NCBI GenBank assembly: GCA_001828295.1
Contig: MHYI01000031.1
Coordinates: 806-13,587, forward strand
Reading direction: 5' to 3'
DNA: 12,782 nucleotides
Origin: Planctomycetes bacterium RBG_16_41_13
GTDB taxonomy: Bacteria; Planctomycetota; Brocadiia; Brocadiales; Brocadiaceae
Part shown: positions 1 to 6,586 of the stretch, piece by piece
Layout of the letters: every line of letters begins with the position of its first letter
How positions within the stretch are numbered: the first letter of the stretch is position 1
Notes under the pieces: model-generated
The model's database searches: none
The model's input: the letters and a program-made list of their open reading frames with translations, nothing else
What the model was told of the DNA's origin: nothing
Translations under genes and position numbers: made by a program

Positions 1-45
1 ACGAGCAAATGCTTCGCCCCTACTTTTTCAAAAATAAAGTGTTAC
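1..45. repeat. One end of a MITE-like palindromic repeat, cut by the window edge
   Basis: This stretch matches the right arm of the complete palindromic element at 11631-11767, in the same orientation. It shares the core gcaaatgcttcgcccctac, the following run tttttcaaaaa and the terminal gtgttac. It differs by one substitution near the start and by two missing bases before taaagtg. The match stops at base 45, which equals the outer end of the right arm of the other copy, so 45 is probably the true element boundary. The rest of the copy lies outside the window. The end of this arm overlaps the last codons of the RND permease gene and contains its stop codon. Confidence 0.75.
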
Positions 46-3000
46 GAATTTTCTGAAAAGTATGAATACATGGCAGGAACAATATAGAGTGTTAAAATTG
101 TGGAAAAGGAAAGTCCGCCTATTACGGCAATTCCCATTGAAGTACGGCTTTCTGACCCTGCGCCAAACGCCAGCGCAATAGGCAGCGCCCCTAAAATAGT
201 GGATAAGCTTGTCATTAAAACAGGCCTGAACCGCAATACTGCCGCTTCCTGAACTGCCTGAATACAGTTTAATCCCCTGGATTTCTTCTGATTGGCAAAC
301 TCTACAATAAGGATACCGTTTTTTGCTACAAGTCCAACAAGCATGATGATACCAATCTGACTGAAGATGTTCAGCGTTTCTTTGAAATACCAGAGACTGA
401 CTATCGCCCCTGCCACTGCCAGCGGAACGGTAAACATAATAATAATAGGATCCCTGAAACTCTCAAATTGGGCAGCCAGAACAAGATAAACCAGCACAAG
501 GGCAAGAAAAAATGCAAAGGACATACTTGAAGAGCTTTCTACATAATCCTTTGAAGGGCCGGAGAGCGAGGTACTGAAGGTTTCATCAAGTACATTATCC
601 GAAATAGCATCCATTTCAGCAATGCCGTCTCTGATTGTTTTCCCTTTTGTCAAACTGGCAGAAATGGTTGCAGAAAGATAACGATTATAACGATAAAGTT
701 GCGGCGGGGTACTCTCCTCATATACAGAAATCAAATTGTCAAGTTGTACCATATCACCCTTTTGATTTCTTACAAAGAGGGATTTTAAGTCCAAAGGTTC
801 GCTTCTATCTTCTCTTTTTAACTGACCGATTACCTGATATTGTTTGCCGTTCATAAGAAAATATCCGAATCTGTTTCCGCTTAATGCAAGCCGCAGTGTT
901 TGAACAACATCTATTGCCGATACCTGCAGATTTCTTGCTTTCTCGCGGTTGATGTGTACATTGAGTTCCGGTTTGTTGAATTTCAGGTTTACATCGACGA
1001 ATTGAAAGACGGGGCTTTTATATGCATGTGCAAGAAAATCGGGAAGAACATCCTTTAGTTTTTCTATATTTGCCGCCTGGATAATATACTCAACCGGTAA
1101 ACGGCTTCTGCGGTCGCCAATAGTCTGCTCCTGGGAAATATATGTCCTTGCAGCAGGTAAATGTTGAAGTTTTTTCCCCAGATGATCGGCAATTTCCTGC
1201 TGCGTCTTTTTCCTTTCACCGGGATTTTTCAATCTCAGGCGTACGGAACCCGAATTCACAGAACCAGACGCACCGTGGTCAGGAGAAGTAACGGTAATTA
1301 TTCCTTCTGCTTCGGGAATTTCCTTTTGGATTAATCCAATAAGCTCATCCATGTATGCATCCATATACTCATAGGAAGCCCCTTCCGGAGCGGTTGCCTG
1401 TAGTCTTAAGCCACTTCTGTCTTCCAGTGGAGCCAGGTCAGAAGGAATCCTCCCCCCTATTCCAAAAATTAATCCGATGGATAGTATCATTACGGCAAAA
1501 GCAAGCGAACGTTTTTTCATAAATGCTTCTAATGAATTACGATAAGCATTCGTCAAGCCAATAAAAAAGGGTTCCGTCTGCTTGTAGAACCAGTTATGGG
1601 TTTCACGCCTCTTGAGGATTTTTGTGGAAAGCATTGGTGTAAGGGTTAATGCAACAAAAGAAGATATCATTACTGCCCCTGTGATTACAACGCCGAATTC
1701 ACGAAATAGCCTTCCGGTAATACCCTTAAGAAAGATAACAGGGAGAAAAACCGCCGCAAGGGTGATTGTGGTTACAATAACAGGAAAAAACATTTCCGAT
1801 GAACCTTTGATTCCCGCCTCTGCCGGTTTCATACCCTGCTCAATTTTGGTGTAAATATTTTCCAGCACGACAATTGCGTCGTCCACAACAAGACCGATAG
1901 CCAGTACAATACCCAGAAGGCTCAACACATTTATAGAAAAGCCGGCAAGGTACATAATAAAAAAGGAGCCGATCAATGAAATAGGGATGACAAGTACCGG
2001 AATAATTGTGGTGCGCCAATCCCTCAGGAAAAAAAAGATAATGCATATGACAAAACAAAAAGCAATGAAAATGGTTTGCTGTACTTCGGTGATGGATTCC
2101 CGGACGTATTTCGTAGTATCAAAACCAATACCCAGTGTAATATCATCCGGCAAGTCCTTTTTTATTTGCTTTATCCGTCTGTAAAATTCATCGGCAATTT
2201 CAATGTGATTGGAGCCTGGCTGTGGAACGATAGCGTTACCCACCATTGGGATGCCGTCCCTTTTTAAAACGGTACGCAGATTTTCAGGGCCAAGCTCAGC
2301 ATGGCCTACATCCCGGAACCTCACGACCCTGCCACTCTCTTCCTTGATAATAAGGTTGTTAAATTCCTGAGGTGTTTTCAGCCGTCCGAGGGCCCTTACC
2401 GTTAATTCTGTGGCGCTCCCTTCGATACTGCCGGAGGGCAATTCGATATTTTCCCGCAGAAGCGCGTCTCTTATATCAAGAGGAGTTAACTGATACGCAG
2501 CTAACCGCGCAGCGTCCAGCCATAAACGCATAGCGTACTTTTTTTCTCCCCAAATTCTTATTTCGCTTACACCGGATATCGTTTGCAGGCGCTCTTTAAA
2601 GGTTTTTTCTGCAATTTCCGTGAGTTCGGGAAGGGAACGTTTGTCGCTCGTAATGTTGAGAAAAATAATGGGATCTGAATCTGCATCTGATTTGGAAACT
2701 ACAGGCGGGTCTGCATCCGGTGGCAGGTTGCCGATTGTCCTGGATACCCGGTCTCTTACATCGTTTGCAGCGGCTTCAAGGTCGGTATCCAGGCCAAACT
2801 CTACGATAATAGTACTTCGCCCATCACGGCTGACGGAAGTGAGTGATTGAATTCCCGCAATTCCGTTAATTGATTCCTCTAAGGGATCACTAATCTGCGA
2901 TTCTATAACATTCGAATTAGCCCCGACATAAGTAGTGCTTACGGTAATTACCGGTTTATCAACATTTGGATATTCACGGATTCCCAGGTAATGATATCCA

Positions 3001-3080
3001 ATGATCCCAAATAAAATGACAACGATGGACATTACAATGGTAAGTACCGGACGTTTTATACTGATAGCTGAAAGACTCAC
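42..3080 (-). CDS. RND-family multidrug efflux permease (AcrB/MexB/MdtB-like, HAE1 type)
   Basis: This is an inner-membrane, proton-driven pump of 1012 residues that would export hydrophobic compounds through a tripartite complex. It has the family layout: TM1 near residues 11-30, a large periplasmic loop, TM2-6 at about 335-490, a second periplasmic loop at about 550-850, and TM8-12 at the end. The TM4 motif GLVVDDAIVVLEN carries the proton-relay pair D400/D401, and the TM10 motif LVGLVAKNGILIVEF carries K920, so the relay is intact. The start is GTG; AAAGGA lies about 8 bases upstream and overlaps the stop of the adaptor gene, 12 bases away, so the two genes are surely co-transcribed. The C-terminal tail after TM12 is short, and the stop codon lies inside a repeat element (1-45), so a slightly longer ancestral tail may have been lost. 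The substrate cannot be told from sequence. Confidence 0.95.
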   Translation of the reverse strand: MSLSAISIKRPVLTIVMSIVVILFGIIGYHYLGIREYPNVDKPVITVSTTYVGANSNVIESQISDPLEESINGIAGIQSLTSVSRDGRSTIIVEFGLDTDLEAAANDVRDRVSRTIGNLPPDADPPVVSKSDADSDPIIFLNITSDKRSLPELTEIAEKTFKERLQTISGVSEIRIWGEKKYAMRLWLDAARLAAYQLTPLDIRDALLRENIELPSGSIEGSATELTVRALGRLKTPQEFNNLIIKEESGRVVRFRDVGHAELGPENLRTVLKRDGIPMVGNAIVPQPGSNHIEIADEFYRRIKQIKKDLPDDITLGIGFDTTKYVRESITEVQQTIFIAFCFVICIIFFFLRDWRTTIIPVLVIPISLIGSFFIMYLAGFSINVLSLLGIVLAIGLVVDDAIVVLENIYTKIEQGMKPAEAGIKGSSEMFFPVIVTTITLAAVFLPVIFLKGITGRLFREFGVVITGAVMISSFVALTLTPMLSTKILKRRETHNWFYKQTEPFFIGLTNAYRNSLEAFMKKRSLAFAVMILSIGLIFGIGGRIPSDLAPLEDRSGLRLQATAPEGASYEYMDAYMDELIGLIQKEIPEAEGIITVTSPDHGASGSVNSGSVRLRLKNPGERKKTQQEIADHLGKKLQHLPAARTYISQEQTIGDRRSRLPVEYIIQAANIEKLKDVLPDFLAHAYKSPVFQFVDVNLKFNKPELNVHINREKARNLQVSAIDVVQTLRLALSGNRFGYFLMNGKQYQVIGQLKREDRSEPLDLKSLFVRNQKGDMVQLDNLISVYEESTPPQLYRYNRYLSATISASLTKGKTIRDGIAEMDAISDNVLDETFSTSLSGPSKDYVESSSSMSFAFFLALVLVYLVLAAQFESFRDPIIIMFTVPLAVAGAIVSLWYFKETLNIFSQIGIIMLVGLVAKNGILIVEFANQKKSRGLNCIQAVQEAAVLRFRPVLMTSLSTILGALPIALAFGAGSESRTSMGIAVIGGLSFSTILTLYIVPAMYSYFSENS

Positions 3081-3092
3081 AGAAACAATCCT

Positions 3093-4163
3093 TTAATGTA
3101 TCTCTTGTAATTCCACGGAAACACCGTGTCCGATTTTCATGATTCCTGAGGTAATCAGTATGTCCCCCGGTTGGAGGCCATGGAGTACCTGTATCTTCCC
3201 TTCCGTCCTGATGCCCGTTTTAACATAAGCGGATTCGGCCTTGCCATTTTTATAAATATAAACCTTCTGCTTTCCGAGTTCCGGGATAAGCGCCTCCGTG
3301 GGGATTTGAATGGCGTCCTTAAACTCTCTGAGTGTTAATTCGATATGAGCAAATGCCCCAGGTAAGATTTCGCCTTTAGAATTGGGATATATTGCCCGTA
3401 AGCGGAGTGTACGTGTTTGCGGGTCAATCTTTGATTCCACTGCATAGACTTCTGCATTGTACCTATGGTCATTTCCTTCTACAGTGAAGGTTATGGTAGC
3501 GCCGTTTTTTATCATGTTTCCGTACTTTCCCGGAACAGCAAAGTCGATCTTAACCGGTGTAATACTGATCAATTCACCAATCCTGGCGCCGGTAGAGAGA
3601 TATGTCCCCTCGCTTACATACCGTAAACCAACTATACCATCAAATGGGGCCTTTATTTCGGTTTTATTGATATGGGCTTTAATAAGGTCAACATCTGCTT
3701 TTAATGAATTTGCTTCAGTTAATGTGCTGTCGTATTCTTCCTGACTGATAATTCCGGTTTTGAAGAGTTCTCGTTTACGCTGTTCTGTTTGTACGGCAAG
3801 TTTTTTCTGATGGATTGTTTTTCTGAGTTGTGCCTGCATGTCCTCATTATTAATCTTTACCAGCAAATCGCCTTTTCTAACGGCACCACCTTCTTTAAAA
3901 TAAATATCGGTAATTTTCCCGGCTATTTCGCTTGTTAACAATACTTCCTCATTCGGGATAACAGTACCTGAGATCTTTATTTTATCAGCCAAATATGAAG
4001 GCTCTATGCGTTGTGCCCTAACTGTTATTTTGACAGGCTCTGTAGATTGCACGTTGACATCCTGTTTGCTTAATTTCAAAAGATCCAATCGTATCACGGT
4101 CAATATGCCGATTATGGTAAGGATTAATATTAGAGTAACTATTCTTATGGATCTTTTTTTCAT
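3093..4163 (-). CDS. RND efflux periplasmic adaptor (membrane-fusion protein, MexA/AcrA/MdtA family)
   Basis: The 356-residue protein links an inner-membrane RND permease to an outer-membrane channel. Residues 8-26 form one hydrophobic helix that anchors the N-terminus; there is no lipobox cysteine, so it is anchored by a helix rather than by lipid. The split lipoyl domain is visible as SEIAGKITDIYFKEGGAVRKGD (about 78-99) and KAPFDGIVGLRYVSEG (171-186), with a fairly short alpha-hairpin at about 105-168 between them. The beta-barrel and membrane-proximal domains follow (for example DPQTRTLRLRA, 247-257). It is the first gene of a two-gene operon with the permease 12 bases downstream. The ATG start has no clear Shine-Dalgarno sequence. 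No TolC-type gene or regulator is visible next to it, so the pump may use a channel encoded elsewhere. Confidence 0.93.
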   Translation of the reverse strand: MKKRSIRIVTLILILTIIGILTVIRLDLLKLSKQDVNVQSTEPVKITVRAQRIEPSYLADKIKISGTVIPNEEVLLTSEIAGKITDIYFKEGGAVRKGDLLVKINNEDMQAQLRKTIHQKKLAVQTEQRKRELFKTGIISQEEYDSTLTEANSLKADVDLIKAHINKTEIKAPFDGIVGLRYVSEGTYLSTGARIGELISITPVKIDFAVPGKYGNMIKNGATITFTVEGNDHRYNAEVYAVESKIDPQTRTLRLRAIYPNSKGEILPGAFAHIELTLREFKDAIQIPTEALIPELGKQKVYIYKNGKAESAYVKTGIRTEGKIQVLHGLQPGDILITSGIMKIGHGVSVELQEIH

Positions 4164-4444
4164 TATAAACAGGTCAACAAATAAAGGGAAAGAGATACCA
4201 ATTTTTGCCTCTTGATTGGTTTTAATTGTTCAGAGACGAGGAAGTAAATACAAATCAGAGAAATTTTTATTTTATTTAAGCGGTTTTGCCAGGGGTAAGC
4301 AGGTATAAAATACCCCTGAGAGATTGTCAGGAAAGACTACAAGCAATGGTTCCGCTCCTTCCCCTAAACTATCCCATGTAAGGTGTAGGAGCACCCAACC
4401 CCCTCTAAAGAAGAGAAGGCAAAAAGTTCCCTCCATGAAGGTGA
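4164..4444. other. Leader region of the RND operon
   Basis: No gene is supported here. It must hold the promoter of the minus-strand efflux operon, but I could not find a convincing -35/-10 pair. One 8-bp inverted repeat is present, caggggta at 4290-4297 with tacccctg at 4311-4318 and a 13-base loop. It lacks a T-run on either strand, so it is not a terminator and could be an operator or a chance hairpin. A short word, aggtgtagg, occurs at 4381 and again at 4626, close to the two ends of the A-repeat region. Confidence 0.4.
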
Positions 4445-4632
4445 TTTAGTACCTTATCAGTAATTTCTTTGCACACTTCCATTCGTCAGTGCATGCTTTT
4501 TGGCAAAATATTTAATGGTCCCTTATGCAGTCGGCAATCTACAGTCGGCAGTCGGCAAATTGCCGATTGCAGATTGCAGATTGAGGACTGTTTTCTCGCT
4601 TGTTTGGTTCTGGCTATGCCATCTTAGGTGTA
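4445..4632 (-). repeat. Intergenic repeat, copy A (inverted relative to copy B at 8142-8308)
   Basis: The reverse complement of this 188-bp stretch matches 8142-8308 along its whole length. A 72-base block (4445-4516) is identical between the copies, which implies recent duplication or gene conversion. A moderately conserved stretch beginning tacacctaag lies at the other end and includes a small palindrome (tggcatagcca on the minus strand). Between them is an array of 7-bp units at 4528-4590. It has no coding potential that I can see and no transposase. The copy sits between the RND operon leader and the tmRNA terminator. Confidence 0.92.
4528..4590 (-). repeat. Degenerate 7-bp tandem array, nine units, within copy A
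   Basis: Read on the minus strand, the array is exactly nine heptamers: CAGTCCT, CAATCTG (twice), CAATCGG, CAATTTG, CCGACTG (twice), TAGATTG and CCGACTG. The units share the pattern C-N-R/A-Y-Y-T/G-G, and some are nearly complementary to others (cggcaaattgccg at 4553-4565 is palindromic), so the single strand could fold. The matching array in copy B has six units. Confidence 0.85.
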
Positions 4633-4644
4633 GGGGAACTATTA

Positions 4645-4680
4645 CCAAAAAAGCCATTAACAAAACAAATTAATGGCTTT
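4645..4680 (-). terminator. Rho-independent terminator of the tmRNA gene
   Basis: On the minus strand, aaagccattaa (4670-4680) pairs perfectly with ttaatggcttt (4650-4660) over 11 bp around a 9-base loop, and the stem runs directly into a T6 tract (4647-4652). It lies about 70 bases past the mature 3' end of the tmRNA and has no T-run in the plus direction, so it terminates the minus-strand tmRNA transcript. Confidence 0.88.
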
Positions 4681-4750
4681 ACATGGACACATTGGGGACG
4701 TTATTTTTGGCAGGTTAAAATCATTAAGTATCTAATTACAACAACTTAAT

Positions 4751-5103
4751 TGGTGGAGGCGGCGGGAATTGAACCCGCGTCCCTAGATGTTTCAATATAG
4801 GCTTCTACGTATATAGTCTGTTTTTTAATTTCGCCGTTAAAACCCTAACAGACAAGGTTTTTAAAAGCTAGCACAACTACTAATTCATTTAAGACCCCGC
4901 GGTGCAAAAGGTCTAAACTAACCTGCTATTCTTCGTTTCATCAATTTCGCAGGTAAAACGGATGAAACGTGGCTGTCAATTAAGCAGCCATTGCCATTGG
5001 TTCTTCGGCATTTAATTGTTTTGCCAGGTTTTTAATGAGGCCGCCTGACAACCTCAATACGCAACCTATATATCGTACAATCCGGTCGAATCCTTTCGCC
5101 CCC
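4751..5103 (-). ncRNA. ssrA: Transfer-messenger RNA (tmRNA), tag AKQLNAEEPMAMAA
   Basis: tmRNA rescues stalled ribosomes: it is alanylated like a tRNA, then its short reading frame adds a degradation tag. The 3' tRNA-like end is clear on the minus strand, with a T-arm (GGGTTCAATTCCC) and an encoded CCA (4753-4751). The 5' end GGGGGCG (5103-5097) pairs with CGCCTCC over 7 bp as the acceptor stem, with one G-U pair, and is followed by the conserved AAAGGATTCGACCGG. The length is 353 bases, normal for one-piece tmRNA. The tag frame begins at a GCA resume codon (5024-5022) and ends with TAA (4982-4980): A-K-Q-L-N-A-E-E-P-M-A-M-A-A. The tag ends in -AMAA rather than the common -ALAA. The gene has its own terminator and a likely upstream promoter. 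No duplicated 3' end was found, so there is no sign of island integration at this gene. Confidence 0.96.
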
Positions 5104-5149
5104 TTATTTTATCTTTATTAAAAATGAATATGTAATACTTTACACCATA

Positions 5150-5177
5150 ATTATAGCATAAATGATGGAAAATGCAA
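5150..5177 (-). promoter_or_regulatory. ssrA: Candidate sigma-70-type promoter of tmRNA
   Basis: On the minus strand there is TTGCAT (5177-5172), a 16-base spacer and a perfect TATAAT (5155-5150). This would place the start about 40 bases before the mature 5' end, which fits a precursor trimmed by RNase P. The -35 box matches consensus at only three of six bases. Confidence 0.5.
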
Positions 5178-5590
5178 TTCTCCAAATTACGTTTCCCAAA
5201 TTATTCTTTGGTTTTTGTGACCAATTTCACAACGGTATCACCAATAATCGTTTTTTTTTAAACGGTGAATAAATCCTATGCTTTAGAAAAGCCCCATCCA
5301 AAAAAATTTTATTAACAGCGTATCCACATTAAAAATAATCCGCAGTTTTTCAAAGAAACATACCTTCCTGAAAACATATCGCTAATTATAACTATTTAAA
5401 TCAAATACAAATACATCATCTATTCGGAGAAAGATATTGAGTAAAAAAAATAATATCGTTCCCCCCTCTTTATTTTGTTTCTCTCATGGCGAAAACATAT
5501 AATTATCGTCTTTAGGCATGAAAATCGCTTGTATGCAATGCAACTTTAGAAATTGTATATAGGATTAGATGGCTTTGGAGAAGTAAAAAT
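5178..5590. other. AT-rich divergent intergenic region between tmRNA and the hypothetical gene at 5591
   Basis: No gene is supported. The stretch is very AT-rich, with runs such as T9 near 5250 and C6 at 5461-5466. It carries the upstream side of the tmRNA promoter on the left and the candidate promoters of the plus-strand gene at 5591 on the right. I see nothing else that can be named. Confidence 0.5.
5475..5503 (+). promoter_or_regulatory. Candidate sigma-70-type promoter for the 5591 gene
   Basis: TTGTTT (5475-5480), a 17-base spacer and a perfect TATAAT (5498-5503) would start transcription near 5510, leaving a leader of about 80 bases. A competing sigma-54-like element, aggcatgaaaatcgct with GG at 5515-5516 and GC at 5527-5528, lies just downstream. 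Confidence 0.45.
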
Positions 5591-5947
5591 ATGATAAACA
5601 ATGTGAGCCCATCGGCGTCAGAACTGCTAAAACAAATACAAAGATTGTCTTCTCAAACAAAAACAAAACCAACAGCAAAACCAAAACAAGAAACGCAGGT
5701 ACTTTACAAAGGCAATGAAGTAAATACCCGCGCAGAAAACATAAAAAAAATACTTAATAATATAAAAACAAATAACTTAGAGAAAACACAAAAGGGAAAT
5801 ACAGTGGTGGCGCAAAAAATTGATGGAATGAAAAAGGTGAATAATGACGGGAAAAACCTGCAGATAGCAGAGAATTACAAACCCATACCCTTAGAAAAGA
5901 TATCCTTTAGCAGGCAAGTTGGTTCGTTTCTTGATACATATGTTTAA
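5591..5947 (+). CDS. Hypothetical protein, Lys/Asn/Gln-rich, probably disordered
   Basis: I do not recognise this 118-residue protein. The start ATG has a usable Shine-Dalgarno sequence (TTGGAG, about 10 bases upstream) and a candidate promoter further up, which supports expression. It has no signal peptide, no membrane helix and no cysteines. The N-terminus (about 5-22, SPSASELLKQIQRLSSQT) could form a short amphipathic helix. The middle (about 22-85) is rich in K, N, Q and T and low in complexity. The C-terminus (about 95-118) is more conserved-looking, ending SFSRQVGSFLDTYV, and could be a peptide-like docking segment. Size and composition recall small anti-sigma or regulatory adaptors, but no motif proves this. 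It stands alone, with about 400 bases before the next gene. Confidence 0.7.
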   Translation: MINNVSPSASELLKQIQRLSSQTKTKPTAKPKQETQVLYKGNEVNTRAENIKKILNNIKTNNLEKTQKGNTVVAQKIDGMKKVNNDGKNLQIAENYKPIPLEKISFSRQVGSFLDTYV

Positions 5948-6103
5948 ACTGTTTCGTCAATGAAAACAGCATGCCGCTTCGTGTAACAATCCACTATTAC
6001 TCAAAACCACCATAGCAACAAATACTTCCCTTGATTTCCAGATTGTTTTCTTTCTGCGTTTCTGTGTGCTTATCGTTGCAACATAAAATTCCCCAAAAAA
6101 GCA

Positions 6104-6149
6104 GCAAGCTGGTTTTTGAAGAAAAGGAGGAAAACAAAAACCAGCTTGC
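6104..6149. other. Perfect 15-bp stem-loop with an all-purine loop containing AAGGAGG
   Basis: gcaagctggtttttg (6104-6118) is perfectly complementary to caaaaaccagcttgc (6135-6149). The 16-base loop, aagaaaaggaggaaaa, is entirely purine on the plus strand and contains an ideal Shine-Dalgarno core. In the plus direction no T-run follows, so it is not a plus-strand terminator. In the minus direction the stem is followed within a few bases by T6, so it could stop minus-strand transcription, although no minus-strand gene lies upstream for it to serve. Confidence 0.7.
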
Positions 6150-6168
6150 CCTTAAGAAAAGGAGAGTA

Positions 6169-6219
6169 ATGTTGCTTTATAAAACAACTATGTTTCATAA
6201 AAAGTTCCAATGTAACTAA
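6169..6219 (+). CDS. Possible 16-residue small ORF
   Basis: The frame MLLYKTTMFHKKFQCN has an ATG start with AAGGAGAG about 4 bases upstream, a much better ribosome site than that of the next annotated gene. It lies about 20 bases after the 6104-6149 stem-loop. A seven-codon frame opening with TTG at 6146 would end in a TAATG overlap with its start. With only 16 codons it could be a leader peptide, a small protein or chance. No family is recognised. Confidence 0.25.
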   Translation: MLLYKTTMFHKKFQCN

Positions 6220-6350
6220 TGTAAAATTTGTTTTTATGTTTCTTTAAATTTAAGTATAATTATTAAAGATACATTGTAGTGTTCCCGCATAGTAGTGTTT
6301 CTGTTTAGTTGTAAGGGAATGTTTCTTTTGCAACTCCTTAACGATTGTAT

Positions 6351-6584
6351 ATGACAACGATTTCAAAACATGCCCATTTAATAAAAAAAGTCCTATTTAT
6401 AACCGGGATATGCATTTCTTATAGTAGTATCATCTTCCTTACGTATTGCGCCATTATTAACGTACATAATATTAACGACCCTGAACATGCAAAAAAAATT
6501 GTTATTAGTACTTTTTTTGCCAATATAATTCTCTTTGCGGGGAGTATTTATTTGATTTTAAAGCTGAAAGGTCTGTCAAAATAA
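6351..6584 (+). CDS. Small two-helix membrane protein upstream of the DegP gene
   Basis: This hypothetical inner-membrane protein has 77 residues from the ATG at 6351; a TTG two codons earlier is possible but less likely. Two hydrophobic helices span about residues 14-36 and 50-70. Between them is a short polar loop (NVHNINDPEHAKK), and a basic tail (KLKGLSK) follows. No domain is recognised. Its stop lies two bases before the ATG of the protease gene, so the two are almost certainly co-translated. There is no Shine-Dalgarno sequence before the ATG. An 11-codon frame starting at 6319 ends in TGA overlapping this ATG (ATGA), so coupling to a leader peptide is possible. Confidence 0.65.
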   Translation: MTTISKHAHLIKKVLFITGICISYSSIIFLTYCAIINVHNINDPEHAKKIVISTFFANIILFAGSIYLILKLKGLSK

Positions 6585-6586
6585 AA

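Larger units (their letters stand above)
5948..6350. other. Gene-poor region with a strong stem-loop and short leader ORFs
   Basis: No sizeable gene is supported. A frame opens from a TTG at 6031 to 6219, but its first part has no ribosome binding site and its composition is unconvincing. Items of note are the 15-bp stem-loop at 6104-6149, a tiny frame with a good ribosome site at 6169-6219, and a perfect TATAAT at 6255-6260 without a good -35 box. There is also an 8-bp hairpin (agttgtaa 6307-6314 with ttgcaact 6328-6335, one G-U pair) just before the small membrane-protein gene. Confidence 0.5.

Noticed and set aside
635..856. Plus-strand frames antisense to the RND permease (also 1612-1854, 1987-2184, 2620-2850)
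   Set aside because: They are shadows of a conserved gene and have no family features of their own.
4528..4590. CRISPR-like array
   Set aside because: The units are 7 bp, directly joined without spacers, so this is a minisatellite and not a CRISPR array.
4751..5103. Genomic island integrated at the tmRNA 3' end
   Set aside because: No second copy of the tmRNA 3' end and no integrase was seen in the window.
6104..6149. Rho-independent terminator for the 5591 gene
   Set aside because: The stem is strong, but no T-run follows in the plus direction; the T6 run is on the other side.
6031..6168. N-terminal part of a 62-codon frame beginning with TTG at 6031
   Set aside because: There is no ribosome site at the TTG and the frame runs through the stem-loop; only the last 16 codons have a plausible start.
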